Assembly (NCBI RefSeq): GCF_009372235.1
Contig: NZ_ML762923.1
Coordinates: forward strand, 54,158-118,157
DNA: 64,000 nucleotides
Direction of reading: 5' to 3'
Source of the DNA: Dickeya oryzae
GTDB taxonomy: Bacteria; Pseudomonadota; Gammaproteobacteria; Enterobacterales; Enterobacteriaceae
This document shows, piece after piece, positions 47,714 to 58,846 of the stretch (position 1 is the first letter of the stretch; every line of letters begins with the position of its first letter). The notes under the pieces are model-generated. The model worked only from the letters and a program-made list of their open reading frames with translations, did not search any database and was not told the origin of the DNA. A program made the translations under genes and the position numbers.

Positions 47714-49120
47714 ATGGTCAGGAAAAAAGAAAATGTGGTTTATGCTATTCCCTCTCTGGTGTCGGTATTACAGCGTTTTTCTGATATGGCTGTAATCTTT
47801 ATCAGTGTTGTGTTGGCATGTCTGGTAACCAAAAAAGAAATATCAACAGCGTCGTATTTGATTGCGTTGATAAGCTTCTCTGTTTTCCAACTATTGGCGG
47901 GCTTTACCCATTTTTATCGCTCATGGCGGGGGGTAGGATTGTATGCCGAGATCCGCACGCTGATTATTAATTGGGGGCTCAGCGTTACATTTGGTGCCGG
48001 TATTCTGTCTTTAGTGCCTAATCAATATATTGGTTACCATTTCCATGCGGTCTGGTTTTTATTTACCGTGGCGGGATTTGTGATATCACGCACCCTGATT
48101 CGGGTCGTGATACAATATTTGCGAAAATTGGGTTACAACAAGGTCAATGTGGCGTTTATCGGCGCACAACCGGCTGGGGTATATCTGGTGGAGAGTATTA
48201 AGCAGGCACCCTGGCTGGGGCTGAACATCATCGGCTATTTTTCTGAAAACAGCCAGTTTCAGTACAGCTATGAGCGCAATGGCATCCGCTGCCTGGGGGA
48301 TGTAGAGGAACTGGTACGGCGGGCCCGCAAAGGCGATCTGGATAAGATCTATATCGCGTTCTCGTTGCAGGAAGCGGATCTGATCAACCACCTGACGTCA
48401 GCACTGACGGATACCACCTGCACGGTGATGCTGGTGCCAGATATTCTGGCATTCAACGTACTGCAGTCTCGTAGCGACATCATCAACGGTATTCCGGTGG
48501 TGTCACTGTATGACTCGCCGATGAGCGGCGTGAATCGGTTGCTCAAACGGTTGGAGGACATCGTGGTCGCCTCGATGATTATTGTGCTTATTTCCCCGCT
48601 GCTATTGGGTATTGCGTTGCTGGTCAAGTTGACCTCCAAAGGGCCGGTGATATTCCGGCAGACGCGTTACGGCATGGACGGCAAAGCGATAGAAGTGTGG
48701 AAATTTCGCAGTATGACGGTGATGGAAAACGGCGACACGGTTATTCAAGCTTGTAAGGGGGATAAACGTATTACACCGGTAGGCGCCTTTTTGCGCCGCA
48801 CATCGCTGGATGAGCTGCCGCAGTTTATCAACGTGATTCGTGGTGAGATGTCGATTGTCGGGCCGCGCCCCCATGCGGTGGCGCACAATGAACAGTATCG
48901 CAAGCTGATCAAGGGTTATATGTTGCGGCATAAAATGAAGCCTGGTATCACCGGTTGGGCGCAAATTAACGGCTGGCGTGGTGAAACCGACACACTGGAG
49001 AAGATGGAAAAACGGGTGGAATGCGATCTGTTTTATATCGAAAACTGGAGTGTCTGGCTGGATATCAAGATTATCTTTCTGACAATTTTCAAAGGATTTG
49101 TGAGTAAATCCGCGTATTAA
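47714..49120 (+). CDS. wcaJ: Undecaprenyl-phosphate glucose-1-phosphate transferase (WcaJ-like)
   Basis: This polyisoprenyl-phosphate hexose-1-phosphate transferase begins each repeat unit by putting a sugar-1-phosphate on undecaprenyl phosphate. The 468-residue protein has four N-terminal membrane helices, a CoA-binding-like middle domain, a fifth membrane segment near 275-300 and the catalytic domain with VIFRQTRYGMDGK, WKFRSM, RRTSLDELPQ and SIVGPRPHAVAHNEQYR. It resembles E. coli WcaJ throughout (QRFSD, SWRGV, SGVNRLLKR), which uses UDP-glucose, so glucose is the likely first sugar. Confidence 0.92.
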   Translation: MVRKKENVVYAIPSLVSVLQRFSDMAVIFISVVLACLVTKKEISTASYLIALISFSVFQLLAGFTHFYRSWRGVGLYAEIRTLIINWGLSVTFGAGILSLVPNQYIGYHFHAVWFLFTVAGFVISRTLIRVVIQYLRKLGYNKVNVAFIGAQPAGVYLVESIKQAPWLGLNIIGYFSENSQFQYSYERNGIRCLGDVEELVRRARKGDLDKIYIAFSLQEADLINHLTSALTDTTCTVMLVPDILAFNVLQSRSDIINGIPVVSLYDSPMSGVNRLLKRLEDIVVASMIIVLISPLLLGIALLVKLTSKGPVIFRQTRYGMDGKAIEVWKFRSMTVMENGDTVIQACKGDKRITPVGAFLRRTSLDELPQFINVIRGEMSIVGPRPHAVAHNEQYRKLIKGYMLRHKMKPGITGWAQINGWRGETDTLEKMEKRVECDLFYIENWSVWLDIKIIFLTIFKGFVSKSAY

Positions 49121-49144
49121 CTCATTTCTGAAAGGTCACTATTC

Positions 49145-50209
49145 ATGAATATTCTGGTAACGGGTGGGGCTGGGTTCATTGGTTCAGCCGTGGTACGTCA
49201 CATCATTCAGCATACGCAGGACAGGGTCATGGTAGTTGATTGCCTGACCTATGCCGGCAATCTGGCATCGTTGAAAGAGGTCGCGGCCGATCCCCGTTTT
49301 TTGTTTGAGAAAGTCAACATCTGCGACCGGGTTGCGCTGGATCGGGTGTTTACGACCTTTCAGCCGGATGCGGTGATGCATCTGGCGGCGGAGAGTCATG
49401 TCGATCGCTCTATAGACGGGCCTTCCGCCTTTATTGAAACCAATATCACCGGGACCTATACGTTGTTGGAAGCTACGCGGCAGTACTGGTCGGCGTTACC
49501 GCAAGTACGTAAAGAAGCGTTTCGTTTCCATCACATTTCGACCGATGAGGTGTATGGCGATCTGCATGGTACTGACGATCTGTTTACCGAAACCACGCCG
49601 TATGCGCCGAGCAGTCCGTATTCCGCCTCCAAAGCCGCCAGCGACCATCTGGTGCGTGCCTGGTTGAGAACCTACGGTTTACCGACGCTGGTGACTAATT
49701 GTTCCAATAACTATGGGCCATATCATTTCCCGGAAAAACTCATCCCGCTGATGATCCTCAATGCGCTGGAAGGTAAGCCGCTGCCGGTTTACGGCGAAGG
49801 CAACCAGATTCGAGATTGGTTGTTCGTCGAAGATCACGCGCGGGCGCTTTACACCGTCGTCACTACCGGTGAGGTCGGGGAGACATACAATATCGGCGGT
49901 CATAACGAACGGAAAAATATTGAGGTGGTGCAAACCATCTGTGCGTTGCTGGATGAGCTGAGACCGGAGAAACCGGTCGGCATCCACCATTACGCTGAGC
50001 TTATCACCCATGTGACCGACAGGCCGGGACACGATTTGCGTTACGCTATCGATGCTTCGAAGATCTACCGGGAATTGGGATGGAAACCAATGGAAACCTT
50101 TGAGTCCGGTATCCGTAAGACAGTGGAATGGTATCTGGCGAACGAAACCTGGTGGCGCAGCGTTAAGGATGGCTCCTATACCGGTGAACGCTTAGGTTTA
50201 CCCCTTTAA
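49145..50209 (+). CDS. rfbB: dTDP-glucose 4,6-dehydratase
   Basis: RfbB (RmlB) makes dTDP-4-keto-6-deoxyglucose, the second step to dTDP-L-rhamnose. The 354-residue protein has the Rossmann motif [10 protein letters not shown] at 6-15, [12 protein letters not shown] near 80, the catalytic Asp-Glu in STDEVYGDL near 133 and the [10 protein letters not shown] Tyr-Lys near 160. It begins the four-gene rhamnose set in the order B-A-C-D, not the common B-D-A-C. Confidence 0.96.
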   Translation: MNILVTGGAGFIGSAVVRHIIQHTQDRVMVVDCLTYAGNLASLKEVAADPRFLFEKVNICDRVALDRVFTTFQPDAVMHLAAESHVDRSIDGPSAFIETNITGTYTLLEATRQYWSALPQVRKEAFRFHHISTDEVYGDLHGTDDLFTETTPYAPSSPYSASKAASDHLVRAWLRTYGLPTLVTNCSNNYGPYHFPEKLIPLMILNALEGKPLPVYGEGNQIRDWLFVEDHARALYTVVTTGEVGETYNIGGHNERKNIEVVQTICALLDELRPEKPVGIHHYAELITHVTDRPGHDLRYAIDASKIYRELGWKPMETFESGIRKTVEWYLANETWWRSVKDGSYTGERLGLPL

Positions 50210-50234
50210 TCGTATTCTAGTTAAGGAAAGTTCA

Positions 50235-51104
50235 ATGAAAGGCATTGTACTGGCAGGCGGTTCCGGCACTCGACTCTATCCGATTACCCGTGGGGTATCG
50301 AAGCAACTGTTGCCCATCTACGATAAGCCGATGATTTATTATCCGATTTCGGTACTAATGTTAGCTGGCATTAGGGATATTTTGATCATTTCCACGCCAG
50401 AGGATCTGCCTGCGTATCGTCGGTTACTGGGTAATGGTAGCCGATTCGGGTTGAATCTCTGCTATGCCGAGCAACCGTCACCGGACGGTTTGGCACAGGC
50501 GTTTCTGATTGGCGAAACCTTTATCGACGGTGATACCTGCGCATTGGTACTGGGTGACAATATCTTCTTTGGGCAGAGCTTTGGTAAAAAACTGGAGAGC
50601 GTCGCCGCCCGTACTGAGGGGGCGACGGTGTTCGGTTACCAGGTGATGGATCCAGAACGTTTTGGTGTAGTGGAGTTTGATGCTAACAATCAGGCCATAT
50701 CCCTGGAGGAAAAACCCAGCAAGCCAAAGTCTAACTGGGCGGTAACCGGGCTCTATTTCTATGACCATCAGGTGGTGGAAATGGCTAAGCAGGTTAAACC
50801 TTCAGCGCGTGGCGAACTGGAAATCACCACACTCAATGAAATGTACCTGCAACAGGGCAAGCTGAATGTGGAAGTGCTGGGACGTGGTTTCGCCTGGCTG
50901 GATACCGGCACCCATGACAGCCTGCTGGAGGCATCCCAGTTCATCAGTACTATCGAGAAACGTCAGGGCTTCAAGGTCGCCTGCCTTGAGGAAATTGCGT
51001 TTCGTAAAGGCTGGCTGACCCGTGAACAGGTGGCGGACGAAGCCCGTTATCTTGCTAAAACCCATTATGGCCAGTATCTGGCCCAGTTGCTGACAGGGAT
51101 ATGA
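50235..51104 (+). CDS. rfbA: Glucose-1-phosphate thymidylyltransferase
   Basis: RfbA (RmlA) makes dTDP-glucose from glucose-1-phosphate and dTTP and is feedback-inhibited by dTDP-rhamnose. The 289-residue protein shows the nucleotidyltransferase motif [11 protein letters not shown] near 6-16, [26 protein letters not shown] near 106 and [12 protein letters not shown] near 220. It ends one base before rfbC. Confidence 0.97.
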   Translation: MKGIVLAGGSGTRLYPITRGVSKQLLPIYDKPMIYYPISVLMLAGIRDILIISTPEDLPAYRRLLGNGSRFGLNLCYAEQPSPDGLAQAFLIGETFIDGDTCALVLGDNIFFGQSFGKKLESVAARTEGATVFGYQVMDPERFGVVEFDANNQAISLEEKPSKPKSNWAVTGLYFYDHQVVEMAKQVKPSARGELEITTLNEMYLQQGKLNVEVLGRGFAWLDTGTHDSLLEASQFISTIEKRQGFKVACLEEIAFRKGWLTREQVADEARYLAKTHYGQYLAQLLTGI

Positions 51105-51105
51105 T

Positions 51106-51642
51106 ATGCAAGTTCATGATACTGCCATTCAGGGTGTAAAAGTGATTGAGCCTAAAGTCTTTGGTGATGCCAGAGGCTTTTTTCTGGAAACGTTTGAGAA
51201 AAAACGCTATCAGGAGATGTTGGATATCGACCTGGAGTTTGTACAGGATAATCATTCCCGTTCGGCCAGAGGCGTATTGCGCGGATTACATTTTCAGATG
51301 GTGAACCCACAGGGCAAGCTGGTACGCGTAGTGCGTGGTGCTGTGTTTGATGTTGTGGTGGATATCCGGCCCGATTCCCCCACCTTTGGCCGCTGGGATG
51401 GCGTTACGCTGTCAGAGGAAAATAAAACCCAGTTCTGGATCCCCCCCGGCTTGGCACACGGTTTTGTGGTGCTGTCTGAACTGGCGGATTTTGAATACAA
51501 GTGCACCGACTATTACAACCCGGCACATGAGGGCTGTTTGTTATGGAATGACCCGGATATCGGCATCGACTGGCCGATAGCGTCGCCTTTGTTATCAGAG
51601 AAAGATAAAAAAGGTAAAACATTTAAGGAGCTATGGGGATGA
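51106..51642 (+). CDS. rfbC: dTDP-4-dehydrorhamnose 3,5-epimerase
   Basis: RfbC (RmlC) epimerises C3 and C5 of the 4-keto sugar. The 178-residue cupin has the catalytic His in RGVLRGLHFQ near 60-66 and the Asp/Tyr region FEYKCTDYYNPAHEG near 130-140. Start and stop are tightly packed: one base after rfbA and overlapping rfbD by ATGA. Confidence 0.96.
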   Translation: MQVHDTAIQGVKVIEPKVFGDARGFFLETFEKKRYQEMLDIDLEFVQDNHSRSARGVLRGLHFQMVNPQGKLVRVVRGAVFDVVVDIRPDSPTFGRWDGVTLSEENKTQFWIPPGLAHGFVVLSELADFEYKCTDYYNPAHEGCLLWNDPDIGIDWPIASPLLSEKDKKGKTFKELWG

Positions 51643-52496
51643 AAGTATTGTTAACCGGTGCTAACGGTCAACTGGGGCGCTGCTTTCAGGATCGGTTGCT
51701 GCAAGGATGGTCGGTGCTGGCGACGGACGCCGATTCGCTGGATATCACTAACGAGGCACAGGTGCAGGCGACGGTAAAGTCGTGGCAGCCGGATGCCATC
51801 GTCAATGCTGCCGCCTATACCGCGGTTGATAAAGCGGAGTCGGAACCGGAATTAGCTACGCGTATCAATGTGGCTGGGCCGGAATATCTGGCGCGCGCGG
51901 CTCGTCAGCAGGGGGCCCGTTTTATCCATGTCTCTACCGATTATGTGTTCGACGGAACCGCTACCCGACCGTATATCGAGACGGATACCACTCACCCGCT
52001 GGGTGTCTATGGTCAGACAAAACTCGACGGTGAGCGGGTTGTGCTGAAAGTGAACCCGGCCGCGCAGATTGTACGCACGGCCTGGGTATTCAGCGAATAC
52101 GGCAACAATTTTGTTAAAACGATGCTGCGCCTGGGCCGGGAGCGCGAGAGCATGGGGGTGGTGGCGGATCAGCGAGGCTGCCCAACTTATGCCGGTGATA
52201 TTGCCGATGCCATTATGGGTTTGTTACAGCAGCAGGCTGATGGTGGGCTCTACCATTTCTGTGGTGATGAAGAAGTATCATGGCATGAGTTTGCCAGCAC
52301 TATCTTTACCCTGGCTAATGAGCAGCAGGTGTTGGCCCGTGTGCCGGTGGTCAACGCGATTACCACCGAGCAGTATCCGACGCCAGCGGCGCGACCGGCG
52401 TATTCCACACTGGATTGCGCCAAGATAGCCCGTCTTGGCATTCCACCGTCCGACTGGCGGGCGGCGTTAAGCACTATCATTCCTAAATTACGCTGA
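51639..52496 (+). CDS. rfbD: dTDP-4-dehydrorhamnose reductase
   Basis: RfbD (RmlD) reduces the 4-keto group with NAD(P)H to finish dTDP-L-rhamnose. The 285-residue protein has the motif LTGANGQLGRCF near 4-15, NAAAYTAVDKAE near 61-72, HVSTDYVFDGT near 100 and YGQTKLDGE near 126. The ATG at 51639 was chosen over 51633 because AAGGAG at 51625-51630 is then 8 bases away. Confidence 0.95.
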   Translation: MKVLLTGANGQLGRCFQDRLLQGWSVLATDADSLDITNEAQVQATVKSWQPDAIVNAAAYTAVDKAESEPELATRINVAGPEYLARAARQQGARFIHVSTDYVFDGTATRPYIETDTTHPLGVYGQTKLDGERVVLKVNPAAQIVRTAWVFSEYGNNFVKTMLRLGRERESMGVVADQRGCPTYAGDIADAIMGLLQQQADGGLYHFCGDEEVSWHEFASTIFTLANEQQVLARVPVVNAITTEQYPTPAARPAYSTLDCAKIARLGIPPSDWRAALSTIIPKLR

Positions 52497-52574
52497 TAAT
52501 CATCAGGCGCGGTAAATTCCGTGCATGGATTTACCGCACATCGTTTTCGTATTTCCTTATCTTCGGTAGCAAAG

Positions 52575-53495
52575 ATGACAGGTCACGATCGAATCAGTAT
52601 CGCGTTGGCCACCTATAACGGTGGGCGTTATATCAAACAACAACTGGATTCTATTCAGCATCAGACGCATCAGAACATCATGATCCATGTGTGTGATGAC
52701 GGTTCCCGTGATAACACACTGGATGTGGTGCGCAGCCATGCGCTTTATCAGCAAGGTAAAATCTGCCTTTATCCTGGCGAGGGAGGACTTGGCGCGATGA
52801 AAAACTTCCGCCGTGCGATTGCCTGCTGTGAAGACGGTTATATTGCCTTGTGCGATCAGGATGATTATTGGGTACCGGAAAAACTGGCGTTGTTGTTAAA
52901 CGAGGTCCAATCCCATGAACAGGGCGGAAGTATGCCGGTGCTGGCGTTTTCCGATCTGGAAATTGTGGATACAGAGTTGGAGCCGCTGTATCCCTCTTTC
53001 TACCGTGCTTCGATTAAATCGTCAGCGGCCTGCCAGCCGGAGGATTTTGTCGTCAGCAACCATATTCCAGGTTGCGCGATGTTGTTTAACCGCGCATTGA
53101 AGCAGTTGATAGAACCGATGCCGGACGATATCCGCATGCACGACTGGTGGATTGCGATGATAGCTGCCCATAGCGGCAAGATAACCTATGTGGATAGGCC
53201 GCTGATTAAATACCGTCAGCATGGTAACAATACCGTTGGTGCGCCTGGTCTTTTGCGAAAACGTCTGTTACCAGACAGCCTGCTGTGCCTGAGAAGTTAT
53301 CCCACCACTCGCAAACACAGCCATATGATGCTGAGCGCACTGAAGCTCTTTTGTCAGCAGCATCAGTCTGAACATACCGATTTTCTACGCGTGATCCGCG
53401 GAGAAGCTGGAATGCGGCACAAGCTGTCATTGATGCGGCGGGCACGTAACGGCGAGCGGAAGCTGCTGAGTTGTGCAATCTGGTGGATGGTATGA
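52575..53495 (+). CDS. GT2-family glycosyltransferase
   Basis: A 306-residue GT-A enzyme with ISIALATYNGGRYIKQQLDS near 6-25, CDDGSRDNT near 40, the DxD-like motif CDQDDYWVPEKL near 80, and HDWWIAMIAA near 195. This layout is seen in RfbG-type transferases that often use rhamnose, but the donor is not proven. The frame is open to a GTG at 52521 with no ribosome-binding site; the ATG at 52575 begins the domain but also has only a weak site, so the start is uncertain. The stop overlaps wzx by ATGA. Confidence 0.82.
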   Translation: MTGHDRISIALATYNGGRYIKQQLDSIQHQTHQNIMIHVCDDGSRDNTLDVVRSHALYQQGKICLYPGEGGLGAMKNFRRAIACCEDGYIALCDQDDYWVPEKLALLLNEVQSHEQGGSMPVLAFSDLEIVDTELEPLYPSFYRASIKSSAACQPEDFVVSNHIPGCAMLFNRALKQLIEPMPDDIRMHDWWIAMIAAHSGKITYVDRPLIKYRQHGNNTVGAPGLLRKRLLPDSLLCLRSYPTTRKHSHMMLSALKLFCQQHQSEHTDFLRVIRGEAGMRHKLSLMRRARNGERKLLSCAIWWMV

Positions 53496-54763
53496 GTGAT
53501 AAAAAGGCAATAAAGCGCGAGGTTATCTCTCTCTACGTTATCCAGATTTCCAACATGCTGCTGCCGCTGGTGACGTTTCCTTACCTTGCCAGAGTGTTAG
53601 GTGCGGAGTTTTTCGGCAAGCTCAGTTACGCCCAGTCCATCAGCTTTATCGCGCTATTTATTGTCGATTTTGGTTTTAACTTCTCCGCCGCCAGAAAAGT
53701 CAGCGCTTATGCCGGTGACATGGCCGCGATCACTATCCTGTATTCGAATGTGCAATGTGCCAAGACTCTATTATTCGCGGTAATGATGGTGACAGGAACC
53801 GTGCTGGATTTGTTAATGGCGCAGTCGAAAATGGACGGTATCCTGTTTTTTATCGGCTTAGTGTCGTCGTTGAGTTCGCTGCTGTCAGCCGCCTGGCTCT
53901 TTCAAGGGATGGGGAAAAACTCCCATCTTGCTATCCTGAACCTGATTTTTCGCGTGCTGGCGCTGGGCCTGATCTTTTTGCTGGTGGCTTCACCAGCGGA
54001 TATTTATCTGGCAGCCCTGATTCAACTGTTTCCCCCAGTGCTGGTTGGGCTGGTAATTCAGTGCCAGTTGAAACGTCGCGAATCGGTAAGCTGGCAGTTA
54101 TCAGGTATCAATCGGCAAACCGTGATGGGTGAAATCAAAGAGAGTTTTCACAACTTCTCTGCGTCACTCTTCACGTTGGGGTTCACTTATCTTAACCCTG
54201 TTTTCATCAAGTTTCTGTTTGGCGATGCGGCACTGGGCCACTATGCAGTAGCGGACAGGCTGGCATCCGTATTACGTCAGTTGTATAACCCGATTGTGCA
54301 GGGTAATTTCAGCCATATTTGCAGTTTGTACAATCAGCAGGCGTACAGTGCCATTCGGGCCCGGTTGAAAAAGGTACTCATGATGTTTTCGTTGCTGACC
54401 GGCTGCGCTTTTTTGGGCAATCTGTTGGTGGGTGCGCCGTTAATCCACTGGGTGTTCGGTAAGGAGTACAATGTTAATGCGCTGCTGACCATCATGATAG
54501 TCACGCAGTTTGTGATTTCATTGTCGATCATTCTGGTTAATCTGATCATTATTCCTGCCGGGTTGAGTCTTTATCTGAAACGCGTCTATTTCGTTGGGCT
54601 GTTATGCCACTTTTCCTATCTGTTTTTCTTTGCCGAATGGTGGGGGGTTGCGGGCGTCGCCGTGGCCGTCGGGGCGACGGAAATTATCATTACCGTACTC
54701 TTCTTTGGCATGGTGATGAAAAAGAACACACTGGGTCATCGGATGGCAGATCTATCCCAATAA
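53492..54763 (+). CDS. wzx: Repeat-unit flippase Wzx
   Basis: Wzx flips the undecaprenol-linked repeat unit to the periplasmic face. The 423-residue protein is hydrophobic throughout with about 12 membrane segments and the family start (LYVIQISNMLLPLVTFPYLARVLG), followed by GKLSYAQS and DFGFNFSAARKVS. This is the pattern of O-antigen/capsule Wzx proteins, not of Wzy polymerases, which would show a long periplasmic loop. The ATG at 53492 overlaps the previous stop by four bases. Confidence 0.92.
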   Translation: MSDKKAIKREVISLYVIQISNMLLPLVTFPYLARVLGAEFFGKLSYAQSISFIALFIVDFGFNFSAARKVSAYAGDMAAITILYSNVQCAKTLLFAVMMVTGTVLDLLMAQSKMDGILFFIGLVSSLSSLLSAAWLFQGMGKNSHLAILNLIFRVLALGLIFLLVASPADIYLAALIQLFPPVLVGLVIQCQLKRRESVSWQLSGINRQTVMGEIKESFHNFSASLFTLGFTYLNPVFIKFLFGDAALGHYAVADRLASVLRQLYNPIVQGNFSHICSLYNQQAYSAIRARLKKVLMMFSLLTGCAFLGNLLVGAPLIHWVFGKEYNVNALLTIMIVTQFVISLSIILVNLIIIPAGLSLYLKRVYFVGLLCHFSYLFFFAEWWGVAGVAVAVGATEIIITVLFFGMVMKKNTLGHRMADLSQ

Positions 54764-54889
54764 GCTAACCCATCAATAGCTATCCCATCAATAATGTAAC
54801 GACTGTATCAGCATTGAATCATAAACGGGGATAATACCGAGTATCTGAATGGGGTCGCTGTTGTCACCCTGTTTTCCCAGGAGAGAGTC

Positions 54890-55726
54890 ATGATAAGAAA
54901 TACCATTCTGGTGGTGTTGTACAATAAGGGACTGGAATCATCGACAACGCTGCAGACGTTGATCCAACATCCATTTAAACATGTTAAATTAACGATTCAT
55001 AATAACGGACCATTTCGTATTTCTGAGGAGGATGCTTTTTTTCTGCGACTGAAAACGATTTATGAGCAAGTTGACCTGGTGAATTGTCTTGAGAATAAAC
55101 CACTGAGTCAGGTATATAATCAATTTATTATGCATAATCTGCAGGTGGAACGATGGGTCATTTTAGATGATGATACCACCATAAATGAATCTTTCTGGTT
55201 TGCGGTAGAACATAGTCAGGCTGATATTGAATGCCCCAGGATTATTTCCAGTATTAATTACAAAACTTACTACCCAGTATCCCAAGGGGAGATTGTACTG
55301 AATGAGCAGGAGTTAGATCCGGCAACGGCGTTTTCTATTGGCTCGGGGCTGATTATTCACCGTCGGTTATGGGATGTGTTTGAGCGGCATGGGTTATCAT
55401 TATTCGATGAGAACTATGCGCTGTACGGGGTTGATGTCAGCGTGTTTCGTCGTATACACCGGCTGAGTGCAGGCGGCGAAAACTTTTTGCTGAAAAGCAG
55501 TTGTTATCTGGAGCATGCGCTTTCTCGTTCTGAAAAGAAAGAAAGTGAATTCAGAATAACGGAAAACCTGATTGATTTGGCGGTATCAGCGCGTCGATAT
55601 CCCAAGTTTCATTTGTATTATCATCTTGGCTGGCGGCTGTTTAAGCAATTTACTCGGTTGCGGTTTAAAACGGTTTTGGTTGCCATTCAGGCATTTTTTA
55701 GGGGCAAACACCCTCGTTGTAGTTAG
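54890..55726 (+). CDS. GT2-like glycosyltransferase
   Basis: A 278-residue protein with a GT-A-like layout: ILVVLYNKGLESSTTL near 6, the metal-binding pattern WVILDDDTTIN near 89-99, and FDENYALYGVDVSVFRRI near 175 resembling the ED/acceptor region of rhamnosyltransferases. It is more divergent and more AT-rich than its neighbours, so the family call is moderate. AGGAGA precedes the ATG. It stands 126 bases after wzx, in a spacer with the direct repeat CCCATCAATA (54769 and 54784), and 199 bases before manC. Confidence 0.7.
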   Translation: MIRNTILVVLYNKGLESSTTLQTLIQHPFKHVKLTIHNNGPFRISEEDAFFLRLKTIYEQVDLVNCLENKPLSQVYNQFIMHNLQVERWVILDDDTTINESFWFAVEHSQADIECPRIISSINYKTYYPVSQGEIVLNEQELDPATAFSIGSGLIIHRRLWDVFERHGLSLFDENYALYGVDVSVFRRIHRLSAGGENFLLKSSCYLEHALSRSEKKESEFRITENLIDLAVSARRYPKFHLYYHLGWRLFKQFTRLRFKTVLVAIQAFFRGKHPRCS

Positions 55727-55925
55727 TTTTTTTATTAATCAATTTATCGATGAATTAGATTAATTACTCCTGGTGACAGGCTGAATTACGTCTTCAATCT
55801 GAGATTTATTTTATTCAATAAACTTCAGTAATACCCCTATGCCCAATATGATTCAGGCGCAACGTGTGCACGTCGTTGCTGCCTGAAATATGTGGGTATC
55901 ACCACCACATTTAGTAAGGTGTGAT

Positions 55926-57353
55926 ATGTCTAACATTATTCCTGTCATTATGGCTGGTGGCAGTGGTAGCCGATTATGGCCGCTATCCCGAGAATTATTT
56001 CCCAAACAGTTTTTGTCTCTGGGCGATGAAAGCCAGTACAGCTTATTGCAAAATACGCTGGCGCGCTTGCAGGGGGTGCCGTTTCTGGTACAGCAGCGAC
56101 CACTGGTTATCTGCAATGAGGATCATCGTTTTCTGGTCGCCGAACAGTTACGCGAACAGCAACAACTGGGTGGCAACATTATTTTGGAACCCACCGGGCG
56201 CAATACCGCGCCAGCGATTGCGCTGGCCGCCCACCTGAGTGTTAAAACCGACCCTGACAGCATATTGCTGGTATTGGCCGCCGATCATCTGATTAAGAAA
56301 ACCGAAAACTTCCATCTGGCTGTTCAGCAGGCGTTGCCGTATGCCTGCGAAAACAAGCTGGTGACGTTTGGTATTGTCCCGACCACGCCGGAAACCGGTT
56401 ATGGCTATATCAAGACCGGTGAACCCCTTACTGATGGCGGGTTTACGGTCGATGAGTTCGTTGAAAAACCGAGTCTGGCAACCGCCGAGCGTTATCTGGC
56501 ATCGGGTAAATATTGCTGGAACAGCGGAATGTTTATGTTTCGTGCAGCCAAATACCTCGATGAACTGCAACACCATCAACCCGATATTTACGAACTGACG
56601 CGTGTGGCGATGGCACGCAGTCAGCGTGATATGGACTTTATCCGCGTGGAGTCGCGTGCGTTTAGCGATTGCCCCAATGATTCCATTGATTACGCCGTGA
56701 TGGAAAAAACGCACGATGCGGTCGTTATCGCCTTTGATGCTGGCTGGAGCGATGTGGGGTCGTGGTCGTCCTTGTGGGAGGTATCGCAGAAGGATGAGCA
56801 GGGCAACGTAACCGTAGGGGATGTCATCACGCTGGATAGCCACAACAACTACGTTTCTACTTCTGCACCGCTGGTGGCGACCATCGGTATTGATGACGCG
56901 ATTATCGTCAACACCGGGGATGCATTGCTGGTCGCGGCGAAAGAACGGGCGCAGGACGTCAAAAAAGTCGTAGAGCGTCTGAAAGCGCAAAACCGCCATC
57001 AGTTTCGTGATCACACCGAGTCATTTCGCCCCTGGGGCAAGAGCTGCAACATTGATGCCGGTGAGCACTATCAGGTGAAGAAACTCACTGTGCGTCCAGG
57101 GCAGGGCCTGTCGTTGCAACAACATTTTCACCGAGCGGAACACTGGATCGTGCTGTCCGGCACGGCCAGGGTTCAGGTTGATGACAACACCTATTTTCTG
57201 TCGGAAAACCAGTCCACGTTTATCCAACCAGGGGCAGTACACACGCTGGAAAACCCCGGTTTGATTGATCTGGTGATGATTGAGGTGCGTTCAGGCCGCT
57301 ATCTGGAAGAGGACGACATCGTTCGTTTGCATGACCGTTATGGTCGGGTATAA
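55926..57353 (+). CDS. manC: Mannose-1-phosphate guanylyltransferase / mannose-6-phosphate isomerase
   Basis: ManC (CpsB) makes GDP-mannose from mannose-1-phosphate and GTP; the C-terminal part is a type II phosphomannose isomerase. The 475-residue protein has [20 protein letters not shown] near 8-27, VLAADHLI near 108, [11 protein letters not shown] near 178 and the cupin [15 protein letters not shown] near 400. The frame is open to 55890, but the ATG at 55926 gives the family start. manB follows by 14 bases. Confidence 0.95.
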   Translation: MSNIIPVIMAGGSGSRLWPLSRELFPKQFLSLGDESQYSLLQNTLARLQGVPFLVQQRPLVICNEDHRFLVAEQLREQQQLGGNIILEPTGRNTAPAIALAAHLSVKTDPDSILLVLAADHLIKKTENFHLAVQQALPYACENKLVTFGIVPTTPETGYGYIKTGEPLTDGGFTVDEFVEKPSLATAERYLASGKYCWNSGMFMFRAAKYLDELQHHQPDIYELTRVAMARSQRDMDFIRVESRAFSDCPNDSIDYAVMEKTHDAVVIAFDAGWSDVGSWSSLWEVSQKDEQGNVTVGDVITLDSHNNYVSTSAPLVATIGIDDAIIVNTGDALLVAAKERAQDVKKVVERLKAQNRHQFRDHTESFRPWGKSCNIDAGEHYQVKKLTVRPGQGLSLQQHFHRAEHWIVLSGTARVQVDDNTYFLSENQSTFIQPGAVHTLENPGLIDLVMIEVRSGRYLEEDDIVRLHDRYGRV

Positions 57354-57367
57354 AGGGAGAAGGGCAG

Positions 57368-58741
57368 ATGTCCGCATTAACCTGCTTTAAAGCCTATGAT
57401 ATTCGCGGTGAATTGGGCGTTGAGCTTAATGAAGAGATAGCCTACCGCATTGGACGGGCCTATGCCGAAGTTATTCAACCTCAACGTGTCGTTGTCGGGG
57501 GCGATGTTCGGCTAACCAGTGAGTCATTGAAACACGCACTGGCCGATGGCCTGCGCGATGCCGGCGTCGATGTCTACGACATCGGTTTATCCGGTACAGA
57601 AGAAGTCTATTTTGCGACATTTCATTTTGGCATGGACGGCGGTATTGAAGTGACCGCCAGCCATAACCCGATTAATTATAACGGCATGAAGCTGGTGCGC
57701 GCCGGTTCTCAACCTATCAGTGGCGACAGTGGACTCAAGGACATTCAACGTCTGGCGCAGGAAAACCGTTTTGCTCCCGTTAATCCTCAGCATCGCGGTC
57801 GCTATGAAACGCTGGCGATATCGTCGCCGTATATCGAGCATCTGATGTCGTACATTAATCCGCGTAACCTGACACCGATGAAGATCGTCATCAATAGCGG
57901 TAATGGAACGGCAGGTCATGTGGTGGATGCACTGGAGGTGGCGTTAGGCCGCCATGGTGCGCCAGTCACCTTTATCAAAGTCCATCATCAACCCGATGGT
58001 ACTTTTCCGAATGGCATTCCTAATCCGTTACTGCAGGAATGCCGTGCCGATACCGCCCGTGCCGTTGTGGAGCATCAGGCCGATTTTGGTGTGGCGTTTG
58101 ACGGCGATTTTGACCGTTGCTTCCTGTTTGACCATCAGGGACGCTTTATCGAAGGGTATTATATTGTCGGGTTACTGGCGGAATCCTTCCTTAATAAGGC
58201 ACCGGGTTCCACCATCATTCACGACCCCCGTCTGACCTGGAACACGGTGGATATCGTGACCGGCAAAGGTGGAAATCCGGTGATGTCGAAAACCGGTCAT
58301 GCCTTTATCAAGGAGCGGATGCGTAAGGAGGATGCCATTTATGGCGGTGAAATGAGTGCGCATCACTACTTCCGCTCGTTTGCTTATTGTGACTCCGGTA
58401 TGATTCCGTGGTTGCTGGTGGCGGAATTGATGAGTGTTCGCGGACAATCACTGTCGCAACTGGTGAGCGAACGTATGCGTGCCTATCCCGCTTCCGGCGA
58501 GATCAATTCCCTGCTGACTGACCCGCTAGCCGCTATCGCCCGTGTGCGCGCCGCCCTGGAGCCACTGGCACTGGCGGTGGATGAAACCGATGGCATCAGC
58601 CTGACATTTGCCGACTGGCGTTTTAATCTGCGCAGTTCCAACACTGAACCCGTGGTGCGGCTTAATGTCGAATCACGGCAGGATGTTCGGCTAATGGAAG
58701 AAAAAACCCGGACGATTCTGGCGCTGTTGCGTCAATGTTGA
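57368..58741 (+). CDS. manB: Phosphomannomutase
   Basis: ManB (CpsG) interconverts mannose-6-phosphate and mannose-1-phosphate. The 457-residue alpha-D-phosphohexomutase carries the phosphoserine loop [11 protein letters not shown] near 96-106, the metal-binding loop DGDFDRCF near 240, the sugar-binding [10 protein letters not shown] near 322 and the phosphate-binding RSSNTEP near 420. It is paired with manC for GDP-mannose supply. Confidence 0.95.
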   Translation: MSALTCFKAYDIRGELGVELNEEIAYRIGRAYAEVIQPQRVVVGGDVRLTSESLKHALADGLRDAGVDVYDIGLSGTEEVYFATFHFGMDGGIEVTASHNPINYNGMKLVRAGSQPISGDSGLKDIQRLAQENRFAPVNPQHRGRYETLAISSPYIEHLMSYINPRNLTPMKIVINSGNGTAGHVVDALEVALGRHGAPVTFIKVHHQPDGTFPNGIPNPLLQECRADTARAVVEHQADFGVAFDGDFDRCFLFDHQGRFIEGYYIVGLLAESFLNKAPGSTIIHDPRLTWNTVDIVTGKGGNPVMSKTGHAFIKERMRKEDAIYGGEMSAHHYFRSFAYCDSGMIPWLLVAELMSVRGQSLSQLVSERMRAYPASGEINSLLTDPLAAIARVRAALEPLALAVDETDGISLTFADWRFNLRSSNTEPVVRLNVESRQDVRLMEEKTRTILALLRQC

Positions 58742-58846
58742 GGTGATTTCTGGCACCCTCTTGCAGTTTTCCGCGCTTAGCGGGTGCTGAATCAAGGTGG
58801 TGGATGGTATTATCTCTGCCATTCAAGTCACGTTAAGAGTTTCTGA

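Noticed and set aside
56148-57014. 288-codon minus-strand ORF inside manC
   Set aside because: It is fully antisense to manC, with no promoter or motif.
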